A stretch of 64,000 nt of DNA from Idiomarina sp. (GCA_022565355.1 JAIUMU010000003.1:369989-433988), one strand, 5' to 3'; numbered from the stretch's first letter, positions 49,833 to 58,580 are shown. The notes: generated by a model from the sequence alone, not told the origin. A program made the numbers and translations.

Positions 49833-50872
49833 AGATTTTAGTAGGCATACAAGGCACCGGTAACGGCCATTTAAGCCGCTGCCATGCTTTAGCCCAAGCA
49901 TTTATTGCAGAGCCAAGCCTAGAAGTAGATTACTTAGTTTCGGGGCGGGCTCGCGAAAAGCTATTTGACATGGAATGTTTCGGTGATTATCAGTGGCGCC
50001 AAGGCCTTAGCTTTCAAGTGCGTGAGGGCCGCATTTCCGTGTTTGATACCATTAGCCAGAACCCTTGGGCGCAATTTTGGCAAGATGTGCGAGAGCTTGA
50101 TCTGCGTAGTTATGATTTGGTGGTTACAGATTTTGAACCGGTTACAGCTTGGGCCGCGCGCCGGCAAGGAGTTCGCTGTATTGGTTTGGGCCGGCAGTAT
50201 GCGTTCTTTCAGCAAACCGCGGCACTGCCTACGAATATCTTGCAGCGTTCGATGCTACGCCAATTCGCGCCATGCGATACTGCGGTAGGAATGCATTGGG
50301 AAGATATTGGTACACATGTATTGCCGCCCCTTATTCACCATATTCCCAGCGCCGAACCTATTCTGGGCCATGAAATCTTGGTGTACTTGCCTTTTGAGCC
50401 ATTGCCGCAAGTATTGGCATTGTTACAAAGCTTTCCGGAGTATCAATTTTCTGTATATCACCCGGAAGCGCAGCGGGCGAATCATGGCCACATTCAATGT
50501 TTTGCGCCCTCACGGCAGGGCTTTGCGGAAGCTTTTGCCCGCGCTGAAGGCGTAATTGCGAATGCGGGCTTTGAAACCGCTAGCGAAGCGCTAGCCTACG
50601 GCAAAAAACTATTGGTAAAACCATTAAGCGGCCAGTTTGAGCAGCTCGCGAACGCGCATTGCTTAGCCACTCGCCGGCTTGCTTCGGTTATGGAATCGTT
50701 GAATGGGAATTACGTAGAGCAATGGTTGGAGCAACGTAACTCTGTGCGCATGGAGTGGCCTGATGTGGGCCCCGCACTAGCGAACTGGCTGGCTAATGGC
50801 GCCGAAGAATCGGTAATGAGCTTGCACCAACGTTTATGGCATAACAGCCAGCGCGTAGCGCTTTCGGCGTAG
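49829..50872 (+). CDS. MJ1255/VC2487-type glycosyltransferase
   Basis: The 347-residue protein starts MKILVGIQGTGNGHLSRCHA, the GT-B nucleotide-sugar fold opening of the UDP-GlcNAc transferase-like (MJ1255/VC2487) family, and has GVIANAGFETASEALAYGKKLLVKPL (donor site) near residue 245. It is translationally coupled to the PAP2 gene, suggesting joint work on a lipid-linked or glycolipid substrate. Acceptor unknown. Confidence 0.85.
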   Translation: MKILVGIQGTGNGHLSRCHALAQAFIAEPSLEVDYLVSGRAREKLFDMECFGDYQWRQGLSFQVREGRISVFDTISQNPWAQFWQDVRELDLRSYDLVVTDFEPVTAWAARRQGVRCIGLGRQYAFFQQTAALPTNILQRSMLRQFAPCDTAVGMHWEDIGTHVLPPLIHHIPSAEPILGHEILVYLPFEPLPQVLALLQSFPEYQFSVYHPEAQRANHGHIQCFAPSRQGFAEAFARAEGVIANAGFETASEALAYGKKLLVKPLSGQFEQLANAHCLATRRLASVMESLNGNYVEQWLEQRNSVRMEWPDVGPALANWLANGAEESVMSLHQRLWHNSQRVALSA

Positions 50873-50905
50873 GTTATAACAAAAATTTAAAATTTTTATT
50901 GCTTT

Positions 50906-50916
50906 CCCCCCCCCCC
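50906..50916 (+). repeat. Eleven-C homopolymer upstream of bacteriocin operon
   Basis: Eleven consecutive C residues lie 50 bp upstream of the HlyD start, in the predicted promoter region. A possible -35 (TTGCTT 50899-50904) and -10 (TATTAT 50925-50930) flank it with a 20-bp spacer. Loss or gain of C by slippage would change spacing. Tract length in the assembly may be uncertain. Confidence 0.75.
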
Positions 50917-50941
50917 AATATGCATATTATTATTCGCATAT
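50917..50941. promoter_or_regulatory. Palindromic promoter region of the bacteriocin operon
   Basis: AATATGCATATT (50917-50928) is a 12-bp perfect palindrome. The half-site AATATGC also forms an inverted repeat with GCATATT (50935-50941). The predicted -10 overlaps it, so a regulator dimer could act here. Confidence 0.45.
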
Positions 50942-50966
50942 TGGTATTCAGGGATGTGAATAGCGG

Positions 50967-52217
50967 ATGACACATAATGGATTATTCAGAGAATCAGCCA
51001 TAAAAGAACGAGTTGGAAAACTCGAAGGCGATGTGATTATTGCGCAGCCTCTAGCCGCGAGTGTTCTTACGCTAATAATGTTTGTTCTCGTAGCGTTACT
51101 CGTTACCTTTCTAACACTTTCCTCTTTTAATCGAAAAGAAACCGTTTACGGATATTTAAAGCCAAGTTTAGGTTTGGCTAAAGTTAGTTCCCCGCGTTCA
51201 GGGGTAATTCAGCAGCTTTATGTAGAAGATGGCGAAGAGATTCTCGCCGGAGCTCCAATTGCACTGATTCACTTACCCGAACATTTAGCTGATGGCAGCA
51301 GTTTAGCGCAGGGCTTGATGCAGGGTCTTGAGCATCAAATAAAGCTTACTGATATTCGTGAAGAGCAAATTCATCAACAAACCCAACAGCAAATACTTGA
51401 AACACGGCGGCGCTTGTTATTAAGTGAGCAAATGCTGAGTGAACTTGAAGATCAGCGTAACCTCATTCAGCAGCGTTTTACTCTTCATCAAAGCCGTTAT
51501 GATAACTACACACGGCTGCAAGAGGATGGAGCACTATCGGTTCACGATGTTCAGCAACAAAATGAAGTTCTGCTTAATCTGCGCCAACAACTTGCTGAGC
51601 TAAATGCTAGCTGGCAGCAGCAGCAAGGTTTAATTGAGCAGCTTCAGGGTCAGCTTGAGCGCCTCCCTGTTGATCGAGCGCAGCAACTAGCATCGCTAGA
51701 TTCTGAACGAGCACGAATACGGCAGCAACAAGTAGAATTAGCAGCCCGTAATGAACTTCTCATCACAGCTCCAATTGGCGGGCGTATTACTAATATGGTC
51801 GCTGATATTGGCACCACAATAACAAACCAGCGGCCTTTTCTTACTATTCTTCCTGATAACGCAGAACTACAAGCAGTTCTTTTGGTGCCCACCCGTGCAT
51901 ATGGCTTTGTGCAACCAGGGCAAAACACACGTATTCGATTTGATGCTTTTCCGTATCAACGCTTTGGATTATATGACGGGGAAGTAGTACGCACAGCGCA
52001 GGCGATAGTACTTCCGGGGGAAGTAGATATGCCTGTTGCCGTGCAAGAGCCAGTTTACCGGGTAGAGGTTACGCTAGGCTCGCAAGAAATCCGCGCTTAC
52101 GGCAATAGTGTCCCGCTGCAATCGGGAATGCTGTTAAGCGCAGATATCGTGCTTGAACAACGCAGTTTACTAAGCTGGTTGTTTGAGCCGATTACAAGCT
52201 TACGAGGACAAATATAA
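50967..52217 (+). CDS. HlyD-family membrane fusion protein for peptide export
   Basis: The 416-residue adaptor has one N-terminal helix (about 29-51), a lipoyl half motif (SSPRSGVIQQLYVEDGEEIL), a long coiled coil (about 105-265) that should reach TolC, and a beta-barrel end (TNQRPFLTILPDN, GQNTRIRFDAFPYQRFGLYDG). The layout matches CvaA-type adaptors for class II microcins. It heads the module ending with a C39-ABC exporter; no TolC is encoded here. Confidence 0.92.
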   Translation: MTHNGLFRESAIKERVGKLEGDVIIAQPLAASVLTLIMFVLVALLVTFLTLSSFNRKETVYGYLKPSLGLAKVSSPRSGVIQQLYVEDGEEILAGAPIALIHLPEHLADGSSLAQGLMQGLEHQIKLTDIREEQIHQQTQQQILETRRRLLLSEQMLSELEDQRNLIQQRFTLHQSRYDNYTRLQEDGALSVHDVQQQNEVLLNLRQQLAELNASWQQQQGLIEQLQGQLERLPVDRAQQLASLDSERARIRQQQVELAARNELLITAPIGGRITNMVADIGTTITNQRPFLTILPDNAELQAVLLVPTRAYGFVQPGQNTRIRFDAFPYQRFGLYDGEVVRTAQAIVLPGEVDMPVAVQEPVYRVEVTLGSQEIRAYGNSVPLQSGMLLSADIVLEQRSLLSWLFEPITSLRGQI

Positions 52218-52262
52218 CCCTGTAGGCCAACCATAAAACTTAAATCGTCTCGAGGAGATATT

Positions 52263-52445
52263 ATGCAAGAATTAAAATTTGAGCAAGTAGAAAACGTGAG
52301 TGGCGGTGTGGTTGTTAACCCTGTAACTGTTATGGTCGCGGTTAGAGTTATTAAAGTTGCAACGCCTTATGTAAAGACAGCCGTAAGAGGAGCTACCGCA
52401 ACGATTGCAGGAGCTGCTGGGGTTGATAAGGGCTTAGGGGACTAA
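52263..52445 (+). CDS. Double-glycine bacteriocin/microcin precursor, peptide 1
   Basis: The 60-residue precursor has leader MQELKFEQVENVSGG (15 residues), like the colicin V leader MRTLTLNELDSVSGG. The 45-residue core is cationic and hydrophobic (VVVNPVTVMVAVRVIKVATP at its start) with small-residue motifs (GVDKG near its end) and no cysteine. A strong AGGAGAT ribosome binding site precedes ATG. It ends 5 bp before peptide 2. The core is not recognised from any known bacteriocin. Confidence 0.85.
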   Translation: MQELKFEQVENVSGGVVVNPVTVMVAVRVIKVATPYVKTAVRGATATIAGAAGVDKGLGD

Positions 52446-52450
52446 TAAAA

Positions 52451-52636
52451 ATGAAAGAATTAAACGAAACTGAATTAAAAGATGTAAATGGCGGCGGATT
52501 TCTTTTGGGACTTGCTGTGACAGCGGCAGCATGTTACGGCGCTGGTTATCTATATGGTAAATGGCGATCCTCTAAGCAAGATTCTGAGTCAGATAATTCG
52601 TCGTCTGATGCATTAGAATTCCCAGGGGATGTTTAA
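52451..52636 (+). CDS. Double-glycine bacteriocin/microcin precursor, peptide 2
   Basis: The 61-residue precursor has leader MKELNETELKDVNGG and a 46-residue core: a membrane-spanning segment (GFLLGLAVTAAACYGAGYLYG, shown in part, with GxxxG GYLYG) then a basic turn (KWRSSK) and an acidic Ser-rich tail (DSESDNSSSDAL). One Cys only. With peptide 1 it may form a two-component pore, as in class IIb bacteriocins; an immunity role for the tail-bearing protein is less likely given the leader. Confidence 0.85.
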   Translation: MKELNETELKDVNGGGFLLGLAVTAAACYGAGYLYGKWRSSKQDSESDNSSSDALEFPGDV

Positions 52637-52666
52637 ACTTAATTGTTGAATTAAATAATTCTTAAA

Positions 52667-52692
52667 TGACACCCTACCTAGGTAGGGTGTCA
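52667..52692. terminator. Perfect 26-bp palindrome between precursor and export genes
   Basis: TGACACCCTACCT and AGGTAGGGTGTCA are adjacent perfect arms (RNA stem about 11 bp with a CUAG tip). No T run follows, only AATAAAAC. It likely stabilises the upstream peptide mRNA or partly stops transcription, raising precursor over exporter expression. An operator is the alternative. Confidence 0.6.
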
Positions 52693-52711
52693 ATAAAACA
52701 GAGGAAGTAAT

Positions 52712-53002
52712 ATGTTAACTGAAAAGTGCCCCCACTGTGATAATAAACTTGTTCTAAAGGACAGGCTTGAGCTGGTTTATAAGTTTCACGGTACTTGTAA
52801 GTACTGTGGACACGATTACTTACCTAAAAGTACATCGCATCAATGGGGTGAAGCGATCGGGGGAGGGGCTGTTGGTATTCTGCTTAGAGCTTATACAGAC
52901 CTTGATTTGCTTAGTATCGTCATCATCGCGGTTCTATTCATACTGGTTGTCCATAAACTCACTGGCTTGCTATACAGTTTAGAGCGCCTAGATGATTATT
53001 AG
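52712..53002 (+). CDS. Zinc-ribbon two-helix membrane protein, candidate immunity protein
   Basis: The 96-residue protein has a CPHC (7-10) and CKYC (29-32) zinc ribbon and two C-terminal hydrophobic segments (AIGGGAVGILLRAY; LLSIVIIAVLFILVVHKLTGLLY). Size, membrane location and place between precursors and exporter suggest self-immunity. GAGGAAG precedes ATG. No known immunity family is recognised. Confidence 0.7.
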   Translation: MLTEKCPHCDNKLVLKDRLELVYKFHGTCKYCGHDYLPKSTSHQWGEAIGGGAVGILLRAYTDLDLLSIVIIAVLFILVVHKLTGLLYSLERLDDY

Positions 53003-53013
53003 CCTTAGAGCGC

Positions 53014-55095
53014 ATGGAAATGATTTACCAATCCGAATCCGCTGAATGTGGCCTCGCCTGCATGGCGATGATAGCCAACCACCATGGCCATAAAATCGAT
53101 TTAACTACCCTGCGAAACAGCTATAGCGTCTCTTTTAAAGGTGCTAATTTACAGCAATTGATGCTACTCGCTAATCAACTGGAGTTGGCGGGCCGAGCTC
53201 TAAAGCTTGATTTAGAGGATTTGAAAAAGTTAAAAACGCCCTGTATTTTACATTGGGAAATGAACCATTTCGTTGTGTTACAAAAAGTTCATCGCAATAG
53301 CATTACCATTTTGGACCCTGCCATGGGCGAACGGCGCGTTCACATGCGCGAAGTGGATCAAGCATTTACTGGGGTGGCTCTTGAGCTTCAACCTACCCAA
53401 GAATTCAAAAAGATAGACGAGCGAGTACAGCTTGGATTTACTGCATTTTGGACAAAAGTAGAGGGTTTAATGCCCTCGTTGGGTAAGCTTTTTTTGTTAT
53501 CGCTTTTGCTTCAACTCTTTCTGCTCGCAAGCCCTTACTACACCCAATTAGTGGTGGATGAAGTACTCATAAGTCACGATAAACCGCTATTAGTTGTGTT
53601 GGCTTTAGGCTTTGGCTTGTTGGTCTTGTTTCAGGTGGTTACCCAAACCCTGCGCGGTTGGGTGGTATTGCATTTAGGCTCGGTTATGAGCATGCAAATG
53701 GCTACTAACTTAATGCGCCACCTATTGCATTTGCCGCTGAGCTATTTCGATAAACGCCATATGGGCGACGTGGTGTCGCGTTTTGGCTCACTCAATTCGG
53801 TGCGTGAACTGCTCACCAACAGTCTGGTAGAAGGGGTGATTGATGGCTTAATGGCCATCGCTGTTTTGGTGATGATGTTTTTGTATAGCCCCACACTGGC
53901 GCTGGTGGTGCTGATTGCGGTGCTGCTGTATGCCGCTATCCGCTTTATTTTGTATCGCCCGCTACATCAGCTGACTGAAGCCAGCATTATGGCCAGTGCC
54001 AAAGAACAAAGCAACTTTATGGAATCGGTACGCGGTATGCAGAGCATTAAGTTGTTTGGGCAACAAACAGAGCGCTTAAGCCAATGGCAAAATCGTTACG
54101 CTGATGCTATCAATCAACAATATCGACTAGGGAAATGGCAAATTTCTTACCAAACCGTTAACCAATTGTTGTTTGGGTTAGAAAATGTATTGGTGGTTTA
54201 CCTCGCGGCGCTTGCGGTTATAAGTGGTGATATTACGGTGGGCATGCTGTTTGCATTTATGGCATATAAAACGCAATTTACCAACCGAATGGCTGCGCTT
54301 ATCGAGAAACTCATTGAAATAAAAATGACAAGGTTACACCTTAACCGCCTTGCCGATATTGCCCTCACCGAGAAAGAGGATGAGGGTTTAAGTGCCCCTG
54401 ATAAAGAGATAAGCGGCCAGCTTAGCCTTAAAAATATAAGTTTCCGTTATGCTGATAACGAACCGATGTTGTTTAAAGAGCTTTCCATCGATATTCCAAA
54501 AGGTAGCAGAATCGCGATTATTGGCCCTTCAGGTATGGGAAAAACTACATTAATGAAAATTATGTTGGGGTTACTGTTGCCAGAGCAGGGCAAGGTGCAG
54601 GTGGACGGGGTGGATATTCAGCATGTTGGCTTGCGTAACTACCGAAGACAAGTTGCAGCGGTAATGCAAGATGATCAGTTGATGTCGGGTACTTTGGCAG
54701 AAAACATCAGTTTCTTTGATCCTGAATTTAGTATGGAACGAATTTTAGCAGTGGCTAGTTTGGCGGGTATCCATCAGGATATAAACGCCATGCCAATGGG
54801 TTATAACTCGTTAGTTGGAGATATGGGTAGCGCGCTTTCGGGTGGCCAGAAACAGCGTTTATTGCTGGCCCGAGCGCTTTACCGAAAGCCAAAAATACTG
54901 CTGATGGATGAAGCCACTAGCCACTTGGATGTAAGCTTAGAGGAATACGTAAACAAAGCGATTCAAAAACTAAGTATGACGCAAATTATAATAGCACATC
55001 GCCCCGAAACCATTATGAGCGCGCAGATTATCTATCAACTAAGTGATGGCAAACTGTATGACATTACTGCGAGTTATAAGGCCCGAAAAAATTGA
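53014..55095 (+). CDS. C39 peptidase-containing ABC exporter (PCAT)
   Basis: The 693-residue fused exporter has an N-terminal C39 domain with QSESAECG and the triad Cys12, His85, Asp101 that cuts after GG leaders; six membrane helices (about 160-430); and an ABC domain with Walker A GPSGMGKT (504-511), LSGGQ (608-612) and Walker B ILLMDEATS (Asp632, Glu633). It resembles CvaB and RaxB. It should mature and export both upstream peptides with the HlyD protein. It starts 11 bp after the previous gene. Confidence 0.96.
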   Translation: MEMIYQSESAECGLACMAMIANHHGHKIDLTTLRNSYSVSFKGANLQQLMLLANQLELAGRALKLDLEDLKKLKTPCILHWEMNHFVVLQKVHRNSITILDPAMGERRVHMREVDQAFTGVALELQPTQEFKKIDERVQLGFTAFWTKVEGLMPSLGKLFLLSLLLQLFLLASPYYTQLVVDEVLISHDKPLLVVLALGFGLLVLFQVVTQTLRGWVVLHLGSVMSMQMATNLMRHLLHLPLSYFDKRHMGDVVSRFGSLNSVRELLTNSLVEGVIDGLMAIAVLVMMFLYSPTLALVVLIAVLLYAAIRFILYRPLHQLTEASIMASAKEQSNFMESVRGMQSIKLFGQQTERLSQWQNRYADAINQQYRLGKWQISYQTVNQLLFGLENVLVVYLAALAVISGDITVGMLFAFMAYKTQFTNRMAALIEKLIEIKMTRLHLNRLADIALTEKEDEGLSAPDKEISGQLSLKNISFRYADNEPMLFKELSIDIPKGSRIAIIGPSGMGKTTLMKIMLGLLLPEQGKVQVDGVDIQHVGLRNYRRQVAAVMQDDQLMSGTLAENISFFDPEFSMERILAVASLAGIHQDINAMPMGYNSLVGDMGSALSGGQKQRLLLARALYRKPKILLMDEATSHLDVSLEEYVNKAIQKLSMTQIIIAHRPETIMSAQIIYQLSDGKLYDITASYKARKN

Positions 55096-55112
55096 GCTAG
55101 CAATGACTGTCA

Positions 55113-55619
55113 TTAAATACGTATGGATGCGGCCAGCATCAACGCGGCAAGAGTAATACCGCAGTTTAGGCGGCCGCTAGCAATATACTTCGCGAGCTGT
55201 GGTGGGCTTACCCGTTCCACCTTAGATGCTTCGTTGAAATCGGCAGCAGTAGATGTGTGTTGAACTGGCTGCGTGTGCGCGGGCAAATGGCAGCGAAATA
55301 CATTTACATTGGTAGTGAGTATGGCGGTATTGGGTTTTATTACGCCAAGGAATTCAAACTTTTCCGCTTGATATCCGGTTTCTTCAAACAGCTCTCGTTG
55401 TGCTGCTTGCTCTGCTCTCTCCCCCGGATTGCCATAGCCTCTCGGTGCTTCTACAAGTTCAGTACCGTGAGCCGCACGCGGCACGGTAACGAGTACAAGA
55501 TCATTACCCACATAACAAAGCACTACGGCACCGTTATCTGAATTTTTCTCATTTACGTAGTGCCATTGCCCATCTTGCTCTACTTGAAACCACGGGTTTT
55601 CGTACAGAGTTTTTTTCAT
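55113..55619 (-). CDS. Nudix hydrolase
   Basis: The 168-residue protein has a complete Nudix box (residues 61-83, G-x5-E-x7-REL-x-EE-x-GY; GYGNPGE and RELFEETGY), for Mg-dependent cleavage of nucleoside diphosphate derivatives such as ADP-ribose. Its ATG overlaps the stop of the upstream uncharacterised gene (TAATG), so the two are coupled. It is convergent with the exporter gene across 17 bp. Confidence 0.9.
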   Translation of the reverse strand: MKKTLYENPWFQVEQDGQWHYVNEKNSDNGAVVLCYVGNDLVLVTVPRAAHGTELVEAPRGYGNPGERAEQAAQRELFEETGYQAEKFEFLGVIKPNTAILTTNVNVFRCHLPAHTQPVQHTSTAADFNEASKVERVSPPQLAKYIASGRLNCGITLAALMLAASIRI

Positions 55620-56590
55620 TACTTCTTAATTTCCAGGCCAATGTAGTTGCGCATTTTCGGATATAACCCAAACCAATTTTTACGAGTTGCGAAGTTATAA
55701 CCCCGATTGGCTGCTTGTGTTTCTGCAAGTTCAATGCCCGATTCTATTAGGAATTTAATCACCTCACCTGCCCCCATTGCCGAAACGAATTGGAATAATT
55801 TGTATGGGATTGCTAGTAGCGTTAGCTCTCGTTGTAATGCCTTCACGGATAGCCCGGCGTCTAAAAATCCTGTTGGAATTTGCGAAAGATGCTTAATTTT
55901 ATCTTGTAAGAAGCCCTCGCCAGAGCCTACAAACAACGAGTGGTAGGCGGGGTCTATTACTTCTAATCGAAACTGATCACCGGCATCAATCTGAAAGCGG
56001 GCATTATCAGCAAAGTAAGATTGGGCAAAATGATACCATTCGGAGCGGCTTACCACATCTCTAGCGGCATGTATGAACAGCTGACGCTCACCATCGCTTT
56101 TGAAAAAATGATTGAGTACATCTGGGTCATCTAAACGTAGCGAGATTTCCTGTTGTAAGCTAGTAGGTAGTAGCTGAATACTTTCGTAGGTTGGGCTCAA
56201 TGCCGCCAGCGCTTGCTGGGTTTGTGTGAGGCGATCAATTAAGTTTCGTGCTTGCACTTGCGTGAGTTGATCTTTGCGGGGAGCCCCATCGATACTAGAA
56301 ACGATGTAGCCGCCAGGAAGCGCTTCGAAGTAATCATTCAAGGTAATCCCTTGCTCCAGATTGAAGCCGCGAATTACCAGCCTACCTTGCCCTTCCTCAT
56401 TTAAGTATTTAAGTACATTGGCTTTGCTTAAAATCGCGCTAATTTCACGATTATCAAGCACGGTATTGGGTGAAACAACCAACCCCTTGGCAAGCGTAAG
56501 GCCCAGTAAAAAACGTTTGTGTAGTTCCTTCGAATTCAGAGCTCGAACTGAATCGCAATTCGATAAAAACACTTTTTCTTTAAGTAACAT
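55619..56590 (-). CDS. Uncharacterised protein coupled to a Nudix hydrolase
   Basis: ATG 56590 has GGAG at eight bases; 323 residues. No signal peptide, membrane helix or enzyme motif stands out. The mix of charged helices and beta strands, with FNLEQGITLNDYFEALPGGY and ERQLFIHAARDVVSRSEWYHF, suggests a soluble multi-domain protein; a PLP, kinase or nuclease motif is not visible. Coupling to Nudix suggests nucleotide or ADP-ribose chemistry, but this is weak inference. Confidence 0.75.
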   Translation of the reverse strand: MLLKEKVFLSNCDSVRALNSKELHKRFLLGLTLAKGLVVSPNTVLDNREISAILSKANVLKYLNEEGQGRLVIRGFNLEQGITLNDYFEALPGGYIVSSIDGAPRKDQLTQVQARNLIDRLTQTQQALAALSPTYESIQLLPTSLQQEISLRLDDPDVLNHFFKSDGERQLFIHAARDVVSRSEWYHFAQSYFADNARFQIDAGDQFRLEVIDPAYHSLFVGSGEGFLQDKIKHLSQIPTGFLDAGLSVKALQRELTLLAIPYKLFQFVSAMGAGEVIKFLIESGIELAETQAANRGYNFATRKNWFGLYPKMRNYIGLEIKK

Positions 56591-56728
56591 AGATGCCGCT
56601 CCATGAGAGATATAGCATCGTAACCAACCGCTAATCGTCCGGCAAGCCAAAGCTTACTCTGTTGTTGAGGTGGCGAAAATAGCTTCGCCAGTTCTGTGTG
56701 CTAAAACAAAGTAGTAAAAACCAGCCAA

Positions 56729-56763
56729 TAAAAAAGCTGCCACAACCGAAGTTGCAGCAGCTT
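56729..56763 (-). terminator. Terminator after M28 peptidase gene
   Basis: AAGCTGC (56734-56740) and GCAGCTT (56757-56763), with inner CAAC/GTTG pairing around CGAA, form a hairpin. On the minus strand it is followed by five T residues. Confidence 0.75.
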
Positions 56764-56802
56764 GTTAGTGGTTAACAGCTAAGAATAACGTTAAGCCAAA
56801 CC

Positions 56803-58473
56803 TTAGTTGCGTTGCTCTTCGCTTTCTAAACGTAAGGCTTCAAACTCGTTGCCCTGCGCCCATTGCGGCCATACACGGCTGTTGGCTAAATCATTACCAA
56901 CCCGGAAGAACACCCACAAATCTTGATGAATGCCGCGTAAATCCCACTCAGGGTTAAATTTATCGGCTACTTTGTGATAGCGATTGGCTAAGAAATCAGC
57001 GGCTTCACGCTCGCCATATTCGCGGCCCTCAAAGAAATGATCTACGCCACCTTTCGCATAGAGCACTGGCACGCCTTTTTTCGCCATGCTGAAGTGATCT
57101 GAACGATAGAAAATGCCAGCTTCAGGGTTATTTTCCGGTGATAAGTAGCGGTTTTGGGCAATTACATGCGGTTCAGCAAAGTTTTGCATATCCGAGTTAT
57201 TCCACCCTACTACTACGAAATCACGTACTGGACCATGGGCATATAACATATCAATGTTAATACCAGCTACGGCTTTTTCTAACGGCATCAGTGGGTTTTC
57301 TACGTACCAGGCTGAGCCTAATAAGCCGCGCTCTTCAGCACCTACTAAAGCAAATACAATGGTACGCTCAGGAGGCTCGCCCGCTGCAAACTTCTCTGCA
57401 ATAGATAGCAAACCGGCGGTGCCCGTAGCATTATCTTGAGCGCCGTTGTAAATTTCACCGCTGATTGGGTCTACGCCTAAGTGATCCCAGTGAGCCATGT
57501 AAATGATGTGCTCTTCAGGATATTTTGAACCTTCGATGTAGCCTACGATGTTGTGTGTATCAAGGAATGAAAACTCGTTTTCAACTTCCATAGAAACGCT
57601 GGTGTTTAACGCTATTGGGCTAAAATCTTCAGCTAAAGCACGCTCATGCGCTTCCGCTAAGCTAATACCGGCATTAGCAAACAGCTTTTCAGCACTATTT
57701 GCGGTTACCCAACCCTCTAGTTCCACACGGTGCATGTTGTTGTTTTCGGTTTTCATGGTGAAGCGCACAGGTGAACCACCTGCAATTACACCCCAGCCAT
57801 ATCCTGCAGGGCCATCTTCATGAATGATAATGGCACCGGTAGCACCTTGGCGTGCCGCTTCTTCAAATTTATAGGTCCAGCGGCCATAGTAGGTCATGGC
57901 ATTGCCGTTAAATAGCGCCGCATCTTGCGTAGCGTAGCCCGGATCGTTTACGAACATCACTACGGTTTTGCCTTCTACATCAAGGCCTTCGTAATCATTC
58001 CAGCCAAACTCTGGCGCTACAATACCGTAGCCTACGAATACCATTTCGCTGTCTTGCACGGAAATGGCATCTACTACACGATTGGTCCAGCCCATCATTT
58101 CAGAACGGTATTCAAGTTCACTTGCTTCACCGTTGTGGCTGAGCTGCATTGAAGTAACGCGGCTTGGTGCTATACGCACCAACGGCACTGGCTGGGTGTA
58201 ATCTTCGTTGGTGAACGATTGCACCCCAAGCTCACGAAAAATGGTGCTAACGTAATCAATGGTAAGTTCTTCACCACGTGTACCGGGTGCTCGGCCTTCA
58301 AACTCATCGGAAGAAATGGTTTCTAAGTGGCGATAATAGGTATCGCTGAAATGTGCATCAACCAAGCCATCGGCATCGGTTTGCGGTGCATAAGGGTTCG
58401 TATCAGTTTCGGTTGCTGGCGAGCATGCAGTTGCGAGCAATAAAGCCGATGCGAACAAAGTAAAGTGTCGCAT
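56803..58473 (-). CDS. M28-family zinc aminopeptidase lipoprotein with PA domain
   Basis: The 556-residue protein has a lipobox ATAC (Cys17), a protease-associated domain insertion (about 140-290) and an M28 catalytic domain with metal ligands His328 (AHWDH), Asp347 (GAQDN), Glu380/Glu381 (GAEERG), Asp408 (NIDML) and His460 (SDHF). It removes N-terminal residues from peptides in the periplasm or at the cell surface. With the prolyl oligopeptidase it fits a proteinaceous diet. Confidence 0.94.
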   Translation of the reverse strand: MRHFTLFASALLLATACSPATETDTNPYAPQTDADGLVDAHFSDTYYRHLETISSDEFEGRAPGTRGEELTIDYVSTIFRELGVQSFTNEDYTQPVPLVRIAPSRVTSMQLSHNGEASELEYRSEMMGWTNRVVDAISVQDSEMVFVGYGIVAPEFGWNDYEGLDVEGKTVVMFVNDPGYATQDAALFNGNAMTYYGRWTYKFEEAARQGATGAIIIHEDGPAGYGWGVIAGGSPVRFTMKTENNNMHRVELEGWVTANSAEKLFANAGISLAEAHERALAEDFSPIALNTSVSMEVENEFSFLDTHNIVGYIEGSKYPEEHIIYMAHWDHLGVDPISGEIYNGAQDNATGTAGLLSIAEKFAAGEPPERTIVFALVGAEERGLLGSAWYVENPLMPLEKAVAGINIDMLYAHGPVRDFVVVGWNNSDMQNFAEPHVIAQNRYLSPENNPEAGIFYRSDHFSMAKKGVPVLYAKGGVDHFFEGREYGEREAADFLANRYHKVADKFNPEWDLRGIHQDLWVFFRVGNDLANSRVWPQWAQGNEFEALRLESEEQRN

Positions 58474-58580
58474 GATGAGTTCCTCTGTTGTGATGTGCGG
58501 TGGTTATCTATTATAGCTTTTGTTGTGTGGCCTAATCATAACGGCTGTATGGCAGGGAATGCAATGTTAGTAGCGCACAC

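Noticed and set aside
52451..52636. Peptide 2 as a siderophore-microcin because of its Ser-rich tail
   Set aside because: The tail is acidic and ends in LEFPGDV rather than the terminal Gly/Ser run that is linked to the siderophore, and no MceC/MceIJ-like modification genes are present.
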